From positions 9,502,545-9,566,544 of the forward strand of contig CM020620.1 of the NCBI GenBank assembly GCA_009829735.1: a stretch of 64,000 bases of DNA, read 5' to 3'. The DNA comes from Pyropia yezoensis. Its lineage: Eukaryota; Rhodophyta; Bangiophyceae; Bangiales; Bangiaceae. Below, one piece after another: positions 34,501 through 43,157 of this stretch. Made by a program: the position numbers and the translations under genes. A model generated the notes under the pieces. It ran no database searches. It saw nothing but the letters and a program-made list of their open reading frames with translations, and was not told where the DNA came from. Each line of letters opens with the position of its first letter. The stretch's first letter is position 1.

Positions 34501-34768
34501 GCGGGGGGTAGTCGTCCCCACGGGTGGGCGTGCCGGGGCCGGGGGAGACGACCACATTGTCAAATGGGCGGCCGCCGGTGGCGGCGGCGGCGGCGGCGGC
34601 GGCGGCAGCGACCGACGGGTAGGCGTCCGCAGGCACGACCGTCGGGGGGGTGCCGTTGACCGCCGTCAGCAGCTGGTACAGGTTGTACGTGTACGAGTCG
34701 TAGTTGTCAATGAGGAGGGTGTGGGTGGGAGGGGGGACGGGGGGCGGCTCTGGCCGAGGCGCGACCAT
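31589..34768 (-). CDS. ADCS: Aminodeoxychorismate synthase, fused PabA-PabB
   Basis: A 1059-aa bifunctional enzyme making 4-amino-4-deoxychorismate from chorismate and glutamine for folate synthesis. The N-terminal glutamine amidotransferase has LLIDNYDSYTYN, VVVSPGPGTP, the nucleophile loop GVCLGHQ and the His of YGVQFHPES. The synthase part has RGRFSFMGDVSG, DFLGGYVVQLGYELKGE, GDSYELCLTTRI, SSPERFLRIS, PIKGTRPRG, AENLMIADLVR and GSMTGAPKVRT. The Lys of PIKGT separates PabB-type enzymes from anthranilate synthase, which has Ala there. Long Gly/Ala/Ser insertions lengthen it compared with plant homologues. The frame is open to 35161; I start at the ATG just before the amidotransferase, but an upstream start would add a possible plastid transit region. 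Confidence 0.9.
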   Translation of the reverse strand: MVAPRPEPPPVPPPTHTLLIDNYDSYTYNLYQLLTAVNGTPPTVVPADAYPSVAAAAAAAAAATGGRPFDNVVVSPGPGTPTRGDDYPPLPADAMAATAVRSVPGLPALGVCLGHQGLCASAGATVTAAPDGPVHGRVATVVRTPAGRACPLLGRLPVDAWRAVRYHSLAVGGGEEGGAELPACLVATAWADGVVVDGEGAGGAGGPPLPPRRVLMAVRHATRPLYGVQFHPESVATEYGFELLAAFRDLTLEAATAAAAAVGAEGWRTKANGGRPTGTPTAIVAPPLPDVGVYIGGCGVNGGVAAARDQARAPLGDCHRIPASSTGTPGGSVNGGGATLVATGAANGAAMTIAPSDAAAAATFGVAQAAAPADGRAAPPPHGGRASPYTITAVRVDAATGVDTEAAFVALYGNSTAECFWLDSSSCAAPPRVGRGGCGSSSSSDDSGDSSNNDGVGGGVASPASTGGEGVAPGGSASPTTSRGRFSFMGDVSGPLAHVLRYDVVAQTVTEVRHVAAAAGGAPRSPGPAPSPPPAGGTADVPIAPLPPPPATTTTTAPCASFFDALDARLTAAGAGLGLPPPPAAAHVPFDFLGGYVVQLGYELKGECPGVRASNRHASATRVAAGGAGDAVALFVDRLVGVDHADGSVYLVAVTPAVAVADGDGGTAAATGYGEENGSGDGSCGGDGGSVAALAAPTRAWFHATAATLARVAATPAPAAASPTAPSSCGAPPPPPPPLRFTLEQPRSAYEASVRACLSHIAAGDSYELCLTTRIAAAVPATTQGLALHRSLRAMNPAPYAAYLRLSPGVALACSSPERFLRISPAGVVESKPIKGTRPRGATPAADAALAAGLAACVKDRAENLMIADLVRADLGRVCVPGSVTVPSLMAVESYATVHQLVTTVRGQVDVTPRWRRGDGCGEDGGSAAPKSRADDAAAPPTAATVMRAAWPMGSMTGAPKVRTLALLDALEASPRGAYSGSVGYLSLSGAADVNVVIRAAVLDTAAGTVTIGVGGAIVALSNVDEEFEEALLKGAAVMRGLAQAVTGAPAYKLDVGAG

Positions 34769-35432
34769 GGCCGATGTTAAGGGAAATGGGGGGGGGAGGG
34801 GGAGGCAGTCGTCACCTACTTGGGCCACCGCAGGCCGGGGCATTGGCCGCGGGGGGATGGCGAGCTGGGCGACCACCGCGGGGGTGGGGAGGGCCACACT
34901 GGGGAGGCGGAGGGGCCGGTCGGGGAGACGGGGAGGCGACAACAGGAAGCCCGTGCTGGGCCTGCCGCGAGCGCACCAGCGTGGAGCCCAAAGCCCTTGA
35001 TCGCTTTGTATTTTTGTCTTAACGCTGGAACGTCCGGCATTTGGGGTAAAAAGCGGGAGGCGCGCATTGCAACATTTCGCCAACGCGTATAGTAAACGTC
35101 GGGAAGTCCTCGCCGCGGATGTACAAGTCGCGTACTCTGTCTCAACTTTCTGTTTCGACACCTATTTCGCGTGGAGAGGAACGGAATCAGTCGCTTCTTG
35201 TTCCAAAAGAAGTTTCTGCACCAGTCTAAGTACGTGCCTGACGGTACACGTAGTCGCCTGCAAAACGTCCTTTCCCAAGCATGTCACACGGTACAGTACA
35301 GTACTGTACCGCGTCACGCCAAGGAAAGGGTGCTTGGAATGGGCGTCCCGTGGGTGGGTACATATCCCACGATACTCCCTCAAGAGTCGGCTCAGTCATC
35401 CTCTCTTCGTTGTCCGCACCTCTCCCCCCAAG
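34769..35432. other. Intergenic region between two minus-strand genes
   Basis: The left part is GC-rich and in frame with the synthase gene, so it may be its leader or transit peptide. 35000-35430 is AT-richer and includes the palindromic GTAC motif listed next. No separate gene was recognised. Confidence 0.5.
35289..35311. promoter_or_regulatory. Palindromic GTACWGTAC motif cluster
   Basis: Three overlapping GTACAGTAC/GTACTGTAC matches (35291, 35296, 35301) lie inside a 10-bp inverted repeat CGGTACAGTA...TACTGTACCG. The site is 520 bp upstream of the chosen synthase start. The same 9-mer recurs in five other gaps of the window. Confidence 0.45.
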
Positions 35433-37548
35433 CTACACCCCCCCACCCCCACAGCCCGGGTCACTCGCCGGTGCGCGAGTGCCCGCCGGCAGCGGTATAT
35501 CTGGAAACGACACGGCCTCGGCGGCGCGGGCGGCGGCGCGCTCCGCCTCCTGCGCCGCGTCCACGGCAGCCCAGACGCGCCGCGCCGCGGCACGGTCGAC
35601 GGGGGTGCCCTCCCCCCGCCAGTAGAGGCCGCCCAGCTCGCGGGCGGCCGCCACGCTCCCCAGCGACGCCGCGTGGGTGTACCGCTCAAACGCTTCCGTC
35701 GCCGACCGGGGTCCGCCGAGGCCCGCCGCGGCCATGGCCGCCCCCGCCGCAGCGCCGTCGGCGCTGCCCCCCGCCGCGGCGCGGTCGTACCACCGACGGG
35801 CGGCCACGTAGTCGACGGCCACCCCCTCCTCCCCTGCGTAGGCGAGGCCGCCCAGGCAGGCGGCGGCGTCGGCCACGCCCAGCGCCGCAGCGCGGCGGGT
35901 GAGGGCGAGAAAGCGCGACCGGGAGCGGGGGAGGCCCGAGTCGTTGGCGTCCCGGTGGAGGTAGGCCAGCTCCCAGGTGGCCTCCGGGTGCCCCCCCGCC
36001 GCCGCCGCCTGCACCAGCGCCGCCGCCCGGGTGGGCGACGCCGTCAGGCCCAGAGAGCCCGACCGGTAGGCGTGGGCCAGCGCCAGCATGCCGTCCCCGT
36101 CGCCCGCCTCGGCGGCGGCCACCAGGTGCGTCACCGCCCGGCGGGCGTCGGCCGCCACCCCGTCTGCGCTGGCCGCGTAGAGGGCGCCGAGGCCGGCGTG
36201 GCCCGACGGGGCGCCGCCGTCGGCGGCGGCGGTCAGCGCCGCCTCGGCCCGCCGCACGTCGCCGGCGGCCATGTGCACCGACGCGGCGGCAACGTGGGCG
36301 GCGGGCATGCCTGCCGCCGCGGCGGAGGCGTACCACGCCAGCGCCGCGGTGCGGCGTGCGGCGGTCGCAGGGTTGGTCATGTGCGGCGGCGCGGCCACGG
36401 CGCCACTGTCTTCGCCACCGCCGGCGCCACCGGCGCCGCTGCCGCCACCATCGGCCGCGGGGGGGGCGGGGCGCACCGTCTCGACGGCCGCTGCGCGTTC
36501 CTGCCGCCGCGCCGCGCGGGAAGCAGCGACCAGCTCTGCCGGCGGCGTCGTGTCGCTCACGTCCCGCCCGTCGGGGTCCGTAAACGCCATGCGCATCCGC
36601 TTGCCGTCGGCGTCCACGTCCATGACCACCTGGCCGCCGTCTGGGGTGTCACCCGTACCGGCAGCACCGCCCCCACCCGCGGCGGCGACGCCCACCCCCG
36701 GCGGCAGCAGGCCCCCACCCCCCCCTGCCCCACCGGCGCCCGACTCACCAAGGAGCAGGTCCCCCACCTCCACCGCCGCGGCCGCGTCGCCCGCAACGGC
36801 GGCAGCGTGGAACAGCGCCCACACTGCACGGCTCACCTCGGCGGGGGGCACATCCCCGCGGGCGGGCAGCCCCACCCCACGGCGGAGGAGGGCCGCCAGG
36901 AGGGCGCGTCCGCGCGCACACCCGCCCGCCGCGGCGGTGACCGACAGGGACAAGGCGCGGGTGAGGGTGCCCCGCACCGCCGCGGGGGTGGTGGGCGCCC
37001 GATCGCCGCCGCGCGCGCCGCCGCGGCCACCGCCACCGCCGCCCACGTCCCCGTCGGCGCCGACCACGTCCGCGCCGTCGGCATCACCGGCCAGCACCGC
37101 GTCGTCGAGGCTGTCAATGAGCGCCGCCGCCCGCTCCGCGGCCGCCGACACGATGGGCGGTGGCGTTGACGCGGTGGGCGGCGGCAGCGGGGGGGGTTCC
37201 AAGGGGGGGGGGTGCGGCAACGTCGCCACCACCGACGCGGGGAGCCACTGCGGGTGCGGCCGGGGGGGGGAGGGGGGAGCGGAGGGGGAAGACCGCCGCG
37301 CCCCCGCCCCCTGCGGCGCCCGGCCCCGCGACGGCGGCGGTGGCGACGGCGGCGGTGGGGGTGGTGGCGGCGCGTGGAGGGGAGGAGGGGAACCCCCTGA
37401 GGGAGGGGGCGGCGGCGGCGCGCCCGCCGGCACAACCACTGTGGACGCCCAGCGGGTGGCGACAGCGCCAGCGACGGCGGTGGCGGCAGCAGCAGAGGCA
37501 GGGGCAGCGGTGGTGGGGAGGGCGCCAAAGGCGGCGGCGCCACGGGCG

Positions 37549-37579
<31 letters not shown>

Positions 37580-37670
37580 ACCGCGTGGCGGCGGGCGCGC
37601 CGGTGCGGGCGGCAGTGCGGCGCAGGGCAGCAGCAGCGGCCGCGCGGCCCAGCGCAAGCCCACCTGCCAT
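35433..37670 (-). CDS. Sel1-like repeat (SLR) protein, probably mitochondrial or plastid-targeted
   Basis: A 745-aa protein starting at the ATG at 37670. The start is a basic Ala/Arg-rich leader without acidic residues (MAGGLALGRAAAAAALRRTA...), typical of an organelle presequence. A long Pro-rich low-complexity region follows. The C-terminal 300 residues carry a series of Sel1-like (TPR-related) units such as AARRTAALAWYASAAAAG, AVTHLVAAAEAGDGDGMLAL, AALVQAAAAGGHPEATWELA, AARRWYDRAAAGGSADGAAA and AFERYTHAASLGSVAAAREL. Each is a helix pair with the A/G pattern of the family. Such repeats scaffold protein complexes, and the partner is unknown. The gene diverges from the glycolipid transfer protein gene about 1.1 kb away. 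Confidence 0.75.
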
Positions 37671-38746
37671 GCGGAAGGCGGTGGGGGGGGGATGTGGGGA
37701 AGGAGGGGGGAAGCGGGGAGGTGGCGGAGTGGGGGGGGGGGGCGGGGGGTGGCAGCCTCGATGGCAGCAGCGACCGTGCCAGCGGGGAGCGGCTGGGGAA
37801 GTGGGAGTGGGTGCTGGGAATAGAGGAAGAGGAAGGGGGAAGTCGTGGGGAGAGGGACGGGGTGGCGGGGTGTAGACGGGTGGGTGGGAAGGCAGCCGGG
37901 CCAGCGCCCCTGCCTGCGTAGGAAGGGGGGGGGGGGGCGGACGTTGACGACGCAGCGCCGGTGGAGGTGGCGCCGCGGCGACGCGTCGCGCAGGCTTCCA
38001 CCGTGCCCCGACAAGACGTGCGCAGCCGATGTGGTTTTGGTGGTTTTGACGCATCGCGCGAAAAGTGGAGAAATGTCGTGTCGTGTTTTTGCAGGCCACC
38101 CTGTCAGTCGTCCCTGCCTGCCGGGCCTCGGCGCGTGCCGCGCGGGCGGTGCGGGTGGGGGGCCCGGCTCACGCTTCCTTGTTCTCCGGGTGCCCGGCCC
38201 GCCCCTCCCCTACCGCCAGCTGCCGCTGCCCTTCCCCCCCTCTTGCCGACCGACGTCCATTCCCCCCTCACCTCCCCTTCCCCCCCCACCCCCACCACCC
38301 CAGCGTTTATCCCCTCTTTCTTGCCGCCTTGTCGTCCCCGCCTCTGCGCTGCTTGGCTCCATTGGCCGCCCCTTCCCCGCTTGGCCTCACCCCCCGTGAG
38401 CGTATCTATATCCCTTATATGTTCTTCACCTCCGTCCCTATTGGCCTCCCCCCTCCATTTGCGTTTCCCTTCTGCCGAGGCCTTGCTCCCGCCCCCGTTT
38501 CCCTTCCCCCCCGTTTTCCTCTACTCACCGTTCATCCCTCCCCCCCCGTTTCCCTCCTCTCCCCGGTCATCCTTTCCCCCCCCGCCTTGGCCTGCTTTCA
38601 CCCCTCCGTCCCCTCCACTCACCGGTCATCCTTCCCCCCCCCGCCTTGGCCTGCCTTCACCCCCCCTTCCCCTCCACTCACCGTTCATCCTTTCCTCCGT
38701 CATCACCGCGCGCTGCCTATGCCCCCCCTCCTCCGGCCTCTCCACC
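37671..38746. other. Divergent promoter region and pyrimidine-rich leader
   Basis: This lies between the divergent Sel1-repeat and GLTP genes. 38170-38740 is almost pure C/T on the plus strand and includes the degenerate minisatellite listed next. Frames here are Pro/Ser/Leu-rich and are probably untranslated leader. Confidence 0.5.
38510..38700 (+). repeat. Degenerate pyrimidine-rich minisatellite, about 59-bp period
   Basis: CCGCCTTGGCCTGC(C/T)TTCACC occurs near 38582 and 38641. CACTCACCG(G/T)TCATCC occurs near 38618 and 38677, with weaker copies from about 38520. It lies directly upstream of the GLTP start. Confidence 0.6.
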
Positions 38747-39397
38747 ATGGCGGCGGCAGCCCCCTTTGACTTTGACCGCATGGTCACCGCCTTTGAGGCG
38801 CTCACGTGGGCGTCTGCCTCGCGCGACGGTGGGCGCCTGCCCGACACGGCGCCCTTCCTTGCCGCCATGTCCGAGGTCGCCCTCCTCTTTGACCAGCTGG
38901 GCACCGGCTTTGGGTTTGTGCGCAAGGACATTACGTCCAAGGTGGCGGTCCTGCACGCCCACCTCCGCGCCGCGCCCGCCACGTACGCGTCCCTGCAGGT
39001 GGGGGTGGAGGCGGAGGTGGCGGCCGGCACCGCGGCGGTCACGTCCCCGCCGTCGGCGGCGCGGACGCTGTTGCGGCTGATGTGGGCGACCAAGTTCCTG
39101 GCCGTCCTCATGGCCGAGCTCGGCGACGCGTACCGGCCGGGCAGCACCAAGACGTTGCGGGACGCGACGGCAAAGGCGTACGGGGCGGCGCTTAAGGAGC
39201 ACCACAGTTGGGTGGTGGCCAAGGGGGTGTCGGCCGCCCTGCTGTTGCTGCCGTCCAAGGAGGTATTCCTTGGCAAGGTGGGGGTGGACCTGGCGCGGCG
39301 GGATGAGCTCCTCCGCCGGGTGGATGCCGTTTTCGAGCCCCTCGTTGTCGATTGCTATGGCTTTTACGAGCGGCGAAAGCTGTTGGGCCTGCCGTGA
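38747..39397 (+). CDS. Glycolipid transfer protein (GLTP fold)
   Basis: A 216-aa cytosolic-type protein of normal family length. Signature positions are visible: FLAAMSEVALLFDQLGTGFGFVRKDITSKV (Asp and Lys of the headgroup-recognition site), RLMWATKFLAVL (the stacking Trp) and LKEHHSWVVAKGV (the conserved His). The C-terminal FYERRKLLGLP is also in place. The family moves single glycosphingolipids, or ceramide-1-phosphate in the ACD11/CPTP branch, between membranes. The position usually occupied by Asn after the key Asp is Lys here, which leans toward the phosphate-binding branch, but this is only an inference. The ATG at 38747 immediately precedes the conserved start. The 3' end converges on the aldolase-like gene. 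Confidence 0.85.
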   Translation: MAAAAPFDFDRMVTAFEALTWASASRDGGRLPDTAPFLAAMSEVALLFDQLGTGFGFVRKDITSKVAVLHAHLRAAPATYASLQVGVEAEVAAGTAAVTSPPSAARTLLRLMWATKFLAVLMAELGDAYRPGSTKTLRDATAKAYGAALKEHHSWVVAKGVSAALLLLPSKEVFLGKVGVDLARRDELLRRVDAVFEPLVVDCYGFYERRKLLGLP

Positions 39398-39561
39398 CGG
39401 TCGTCCGCCATCTCGCCTTCTCCCCTCTTGTTTTTCGTGGGGGGTTTCACACCGGTCAGAGCCGAACAGGGGGCGCTAAATAGACCAGTGTGCGTACTGA
39501 TACACACACGAGATGGCGAGCCGCCACCGAAACCAGGGGCGGCAGCGCGAGATGGACTCAC

Positions 39562-39602
39562 CACACCTGTGAAGGCAGTTTCTTCCTCTCTTCACAGGTG
39601 TG
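39562..39602. other. Perfect hairpin spanning the stop codon of the aldolase-like gene
   Basis: CACACCTGTGAAG (39562-39574) pairs with CTTCACAGGTGTG (39590-39602) around a 15-base loop. The right arm contains the stop codon of the minus-strand aldolase-like gene, and the hairpin lies between two convergent 3' ends. It may act in 3'-end formation or be the trace of a small inserted repeat. Confidence 0.6.
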
Positions 39603-40458
39603 CCGAGCGAACCTCGCCTGCCAATGGGTGCCCTGGGCGGGCGCCACCCCCCTCCCCGCCACCCATGAACGGCAGCACGCGCTGGCGCATAACCGCCACG
39701 ACTCCCGCGGCGCCGTCTTCTGCAGCCTCCCCCCCTGCGACGGCAAACCAGCCGTGCCCCCGCCGCACCCACACCTCCTCCCCCGGGAAGGGGTGCGCCG
39801 CCCACACCCGTGCGGCGGCAGCCACGTCGGCGGGGGTGCTGAAGAGAGTCTCCTCAGGGGAGAGGGGGATGCCCGCCGCCGCTGCCGCGGCGGGCGTCTC
39901 CAGCGCGTGCCCGTGAAGGGCGGCGGTGGGGCGGCGGGCGGCCTCGGACGGCCACCCATACGCCCCGGGCGGGGACATGAGCGCCGCCCACAGCAGGGGG
40001 GTGTCCGAGGTGGGCCGAGGGGTGCCGCCGCCGCCACCCCCACCCTCGCCGCCGCCGTCCCCGTCGCCGGTACCTGCCTCCAGCGGTGGCAGCGGTGATG
40101 GCGACGGTGGTCCCACTCCGACGGGGGGCGTCTCATACTCCGCCACCCACGCGGCCGCGTCAAACGACACAACCCGCACCACGTCGGCGGGGGTGAGCGC
40201 CACGCCCGACGTCTTGGCCGAACGAGACACCAGCAGCCCGCCCGCGCCGTCCACCACGGCCCCATTCCCGCCCGTTGCGCCGTCGGGCAGGACGGGCGCA
40301 CAGCCAGAGACGGCGAGCGCGTCGAGCGCGCGGAGCAGCGGGGCAACCGTCGCCGCCCACGCGGCGGGGGTGGCCAGGCCCGCCGCCGTCGTTGGGCCCC
40401 GGTGGAGGGTGGCGAACTTGACCCGCCCGGCGCCGGCCGCCAGGGACGCAGCCTCCAT
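39592..40458 (-). CDS. Class II aldolase/adducin-like protein
   Basis: A 288-aa protein without a clear targeting signal. Motifs in order fit the class II aldolase/adducin head. GGNGAVVDGAGGLLVSRSAK resembles the phosphate-binding GN loop, and LTPADVVRVVSF is the next element. PTSDTPLLWAAL is the P(S/T)S(E/D) element, and the metal-site region TAALHGHALETP carries the first HxH pair. VWVRRGHGWFAVAG is the RGHG element carrying the last His. A Gly/Asp/Glu-rich insertion of about 40 residues sits in the middle. The HxH and RGHG histidines and an Asp in place of Glu suggest a metal site, so an enzyme acting on sugar-phosphate-like compounds is plausible. The substrate cannot be told. Confidence 0.65.
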   Translation of the reverse strand: MEAASLAAGAGRVKFATLHRGPTTAAGLATPAAWAATVAPLLRALDALAVSGCAPVLPDGATGGNGAVVDGAGGLLVSRSAKTSGVALTPADVVRVVSFDAAAWVAEYETPPVGVGPPSPSPLPPLEAGTGDGDGGGEGGGGGGGTPRPTSDTPLLWAALMSPPGAYGWPSEAARRPTAALHGHALETPAAAAAAGIPLSPEETLFSTPADVAAAARVWAAHPFPGEEVWVRRGHGWFAVAGGEAAEDGAAGVVAVMRQRVLPFMGGGEGGGARPGHPLAGEVRSAHL

Positions 40459-43157
40459 GGCGAGGGGGGGGCAGCGAATGAGGCTCGACGACGGAGTCGA
40501 CGGACCTCGGCGCGTGAGATGGCGGTGGCTGGTCGGTCAAGCAAGCGTGGTGCAGCTCAGTTGAGTCCACCCCCGGAAAGACATTCTAGTACTGTACTGT
40601 GACTGCCAATATTCAATATTAAAAATTTCAATACGAAAGTCATGCTCATCTGCTAATGCGAGCGTTTAAGGCCTCAAGTTGGACAAGTTGTTGGTAAGGT
40701 CTCCCCAAGCGAAGTACTCTGCAACGTACTACGCCGCGGACACAGCGTCCACCCCCACGATTCGTTGTTTGCCGGGCATGACGTGGCCGTACGGTATCTC
40801 GACGACAAGCCGCGATCAACCCACACCGAGCCCGCCGCAACGCTCGCACGTTCACACAAGCACCTCACGTGAGACTGGCTCCCTGGCCAACCCCGCTTTG
40901 TTTGAAGTGCCTCCGAGTCTCGCGGTCGGCGGTACGTACTGTCTTGAGAGAGAGCGTGGGACCCACCCATTGTGGCGGCCCGCCGTTTTCACTGATGCTC
41001 GCCCACGTTCCTGTGAAGGCCCGTCCGCCGACCATGCACTTTGCCCCCGCGCCTTTTGGGCGTGTGGAGGGGAGTGCACGTGGTCGAGGTGGGGCATGAA
41101 ATAGGCCAGCAGTGAAAAGCTTGCGACTCGCCGCATCGCTGGCGGCCTCGCTGACCGTCAAAAAAGCCGTGCGTCGTGAGCTGGTACCCGCTGGTGCTGG
41201 TCTGGGGTATCTACTATCAGTAAAAGCTTGGGTGTCCGATCGAAACCAGTGTTTTGGAGGGGTGAGTCCTCCCCTTTCCCTTCCAGTTCACCCCTGCTGC
41301 TGGCACGCTGTGCACTGGCCTGAGTCCAACTGGACACCAAGCCCCTCCACTTTTTCTTTTCTTGAATGGAAGGCAGTTCGAATGCTGGTGCGCACGCTGG
41401 GGTTCATTGGGGTCCTCTCGAGTGTGTGTGGTAGGAGCTCCGAGGTCGCGTAGCCTTGCAATTGCAAGGCTTCTCCACCCAAACCCTTTCATCCTGGTCC
41501 ACGCCTCGTCTCGCAGGTGGTGGGCCCAATAGAGAACAATTGGGACACGAACTGGTGTGCAATTCAACGCCCCCCCCCCCCGCCACGCCCTTCCTTTGAG
41601 TTGCGTGCACAGCCGTCCACTCCCGCGGGGTGTCAATCCGAATTTCGCCACACACCGCGCCGAGTGGATTGGCTGTCGCTGCGCCCCGGTGGGACACTCC
41701 CCCAACTCGCAGCTGGGCAGAGGCGCGCTTCAGTGGCAGCGCGGTGGGGGCGCACTCCGAACGGAAAGGCAAGGAGCCTGGCCCGAGGAAGGAGCCAAGG
41801 CTCGACCGAACAGTGTCGACCACCCCCGTCTGCAGGGGCGTCTGGGCGTGCTGGCCCCCAATCGAAACGGATTCGGTGGGAGGGTCGGGCCTGCGAAAGG
41901 CCGGCCCGGCAGTCCTGGCCGTCAACGGCACACACGTCGAGGGATGTGATTGGCCATCAGGTGCAGACGCCCCCACTCCCACTGCGAGCAAGGTGGAGTG
42001 CCCCGCCGAGCTGCCCGCTCGGGACTTGGGGCGGCGCCGCTGGTCGAACTGTCCCAGCTAGCACCCCCCCTTCGCCGGGCACCCCCCTTCTTCGAATCGA
42101 ACGTAACGCCCATCAGTGTGCGCTACGTACTCACGCTCGTGCGATGGTGTGCGGCAGTGCTGGGCACGACCATCCCCGTGTCTGGACGGTTGTGTGGGGG
42201 GGGGGGAGAGGGGAAGAGGGGGGGGGGCCTGTTTGCGGTTGCCTCTGCCTCTCTAGCCGCGCCCCGCCCGACCGGCTACCACCCCCACGCCACCGGCGCC
42301 CGGGTCGACGGCGCTGTCTTACCCGGCCGCGATTCGTGCAAGCCCGATTCGTGGGCGTCCTCTCCGTCTCGCGGGGCGTGGGATGCTATGTGCGGCAATT
42401 GGGGCGGGCCCCGCGAGGGTGTCATGCCGTTTGTTGGACACGGGGGCGGCGGTGTCGGGGGTGGGGGTGCGCGGGTGGGAGTCGGCGGGCGGGGTGGCAT
42501 TGGCAGACGCCGCTCGTGCGTTTGCGTGGCGCCGCCCCCCCCTCCACCGCCACGTCCGACCGAGCGAGCGCGTGCGTCCCTTGCCGCAACAGCCTCGGGG
42601 GGGGTCGTGGCCCTGCTGGCCTTTGTCTGCTCACTGGCCGGGTGCGGGCGATGGGAGGGGGGGCACGCCGCGCCCGCTGCGAGCGCGTCCGCGTTCCGCG
42701 CCCCCCAGCACCCACCCAACCCTCGCTAGGCCGGGTTTGACTGCCGGACGCGCGCGGGGGTGTGAGTGGGGGGCAGGGGGCATGGGGAGTGTGAGGAGCG
42801 CCGGTCCATAGGCGAGTACTTGATGTGCTCGACGTCCGCACCGGCGCTGACGGCACAGGCCCCCGCCGTCGCAGAACGTGAGCGCCATTCTCGCCCTCCA
42901 CCTGGACCGCCTCGTCCCGCCGCGCCATCTTCCCCTCCCTATCTGCCACCATCATCTGCCAGCTGCGGCTGTTGCTGAGGGGGGAGCTGTGGACTCATTG
43001 GTCTGCCGGGGAGGGTCTTCATTGTCCCAACGTGTACGGCGTGCAGCAGCGCGTACGGCTCGTGGGGGGGCTTGCCCATCTAGGGTCTGAGCTTGCCACC
43101 ATTGCCGTCGCTGTCGCCCCCCGTCCACTCGTCGCCGTCCTCCCACCCGCTCCAACC
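40459..43157. other. 2.7-kb region with no recognised gene
   Basis: 40560-41500 has mixed composition with a 141-codon plus frame (40679-41104) and other short frames, none recognised. A GTACTGTAC match lies at 40589-40597, just upstream of the aldolase-like gene. 41500-42740 has longer frames on both strands without domains. The last 300 bases form the leader of the KH gene, rich in C/T. Spliced genes could hide here, but I found no convincing exon chain. Confidence 0.4.

Noticed and set aside
39558-40544. 328-codon minus frame overlapping the aldolase-like gene
   Set aside because: It is Arg/Pro/Trp-rich with no motifs. The overlapping 288-codon frame carries the HxH and RGHG elements.
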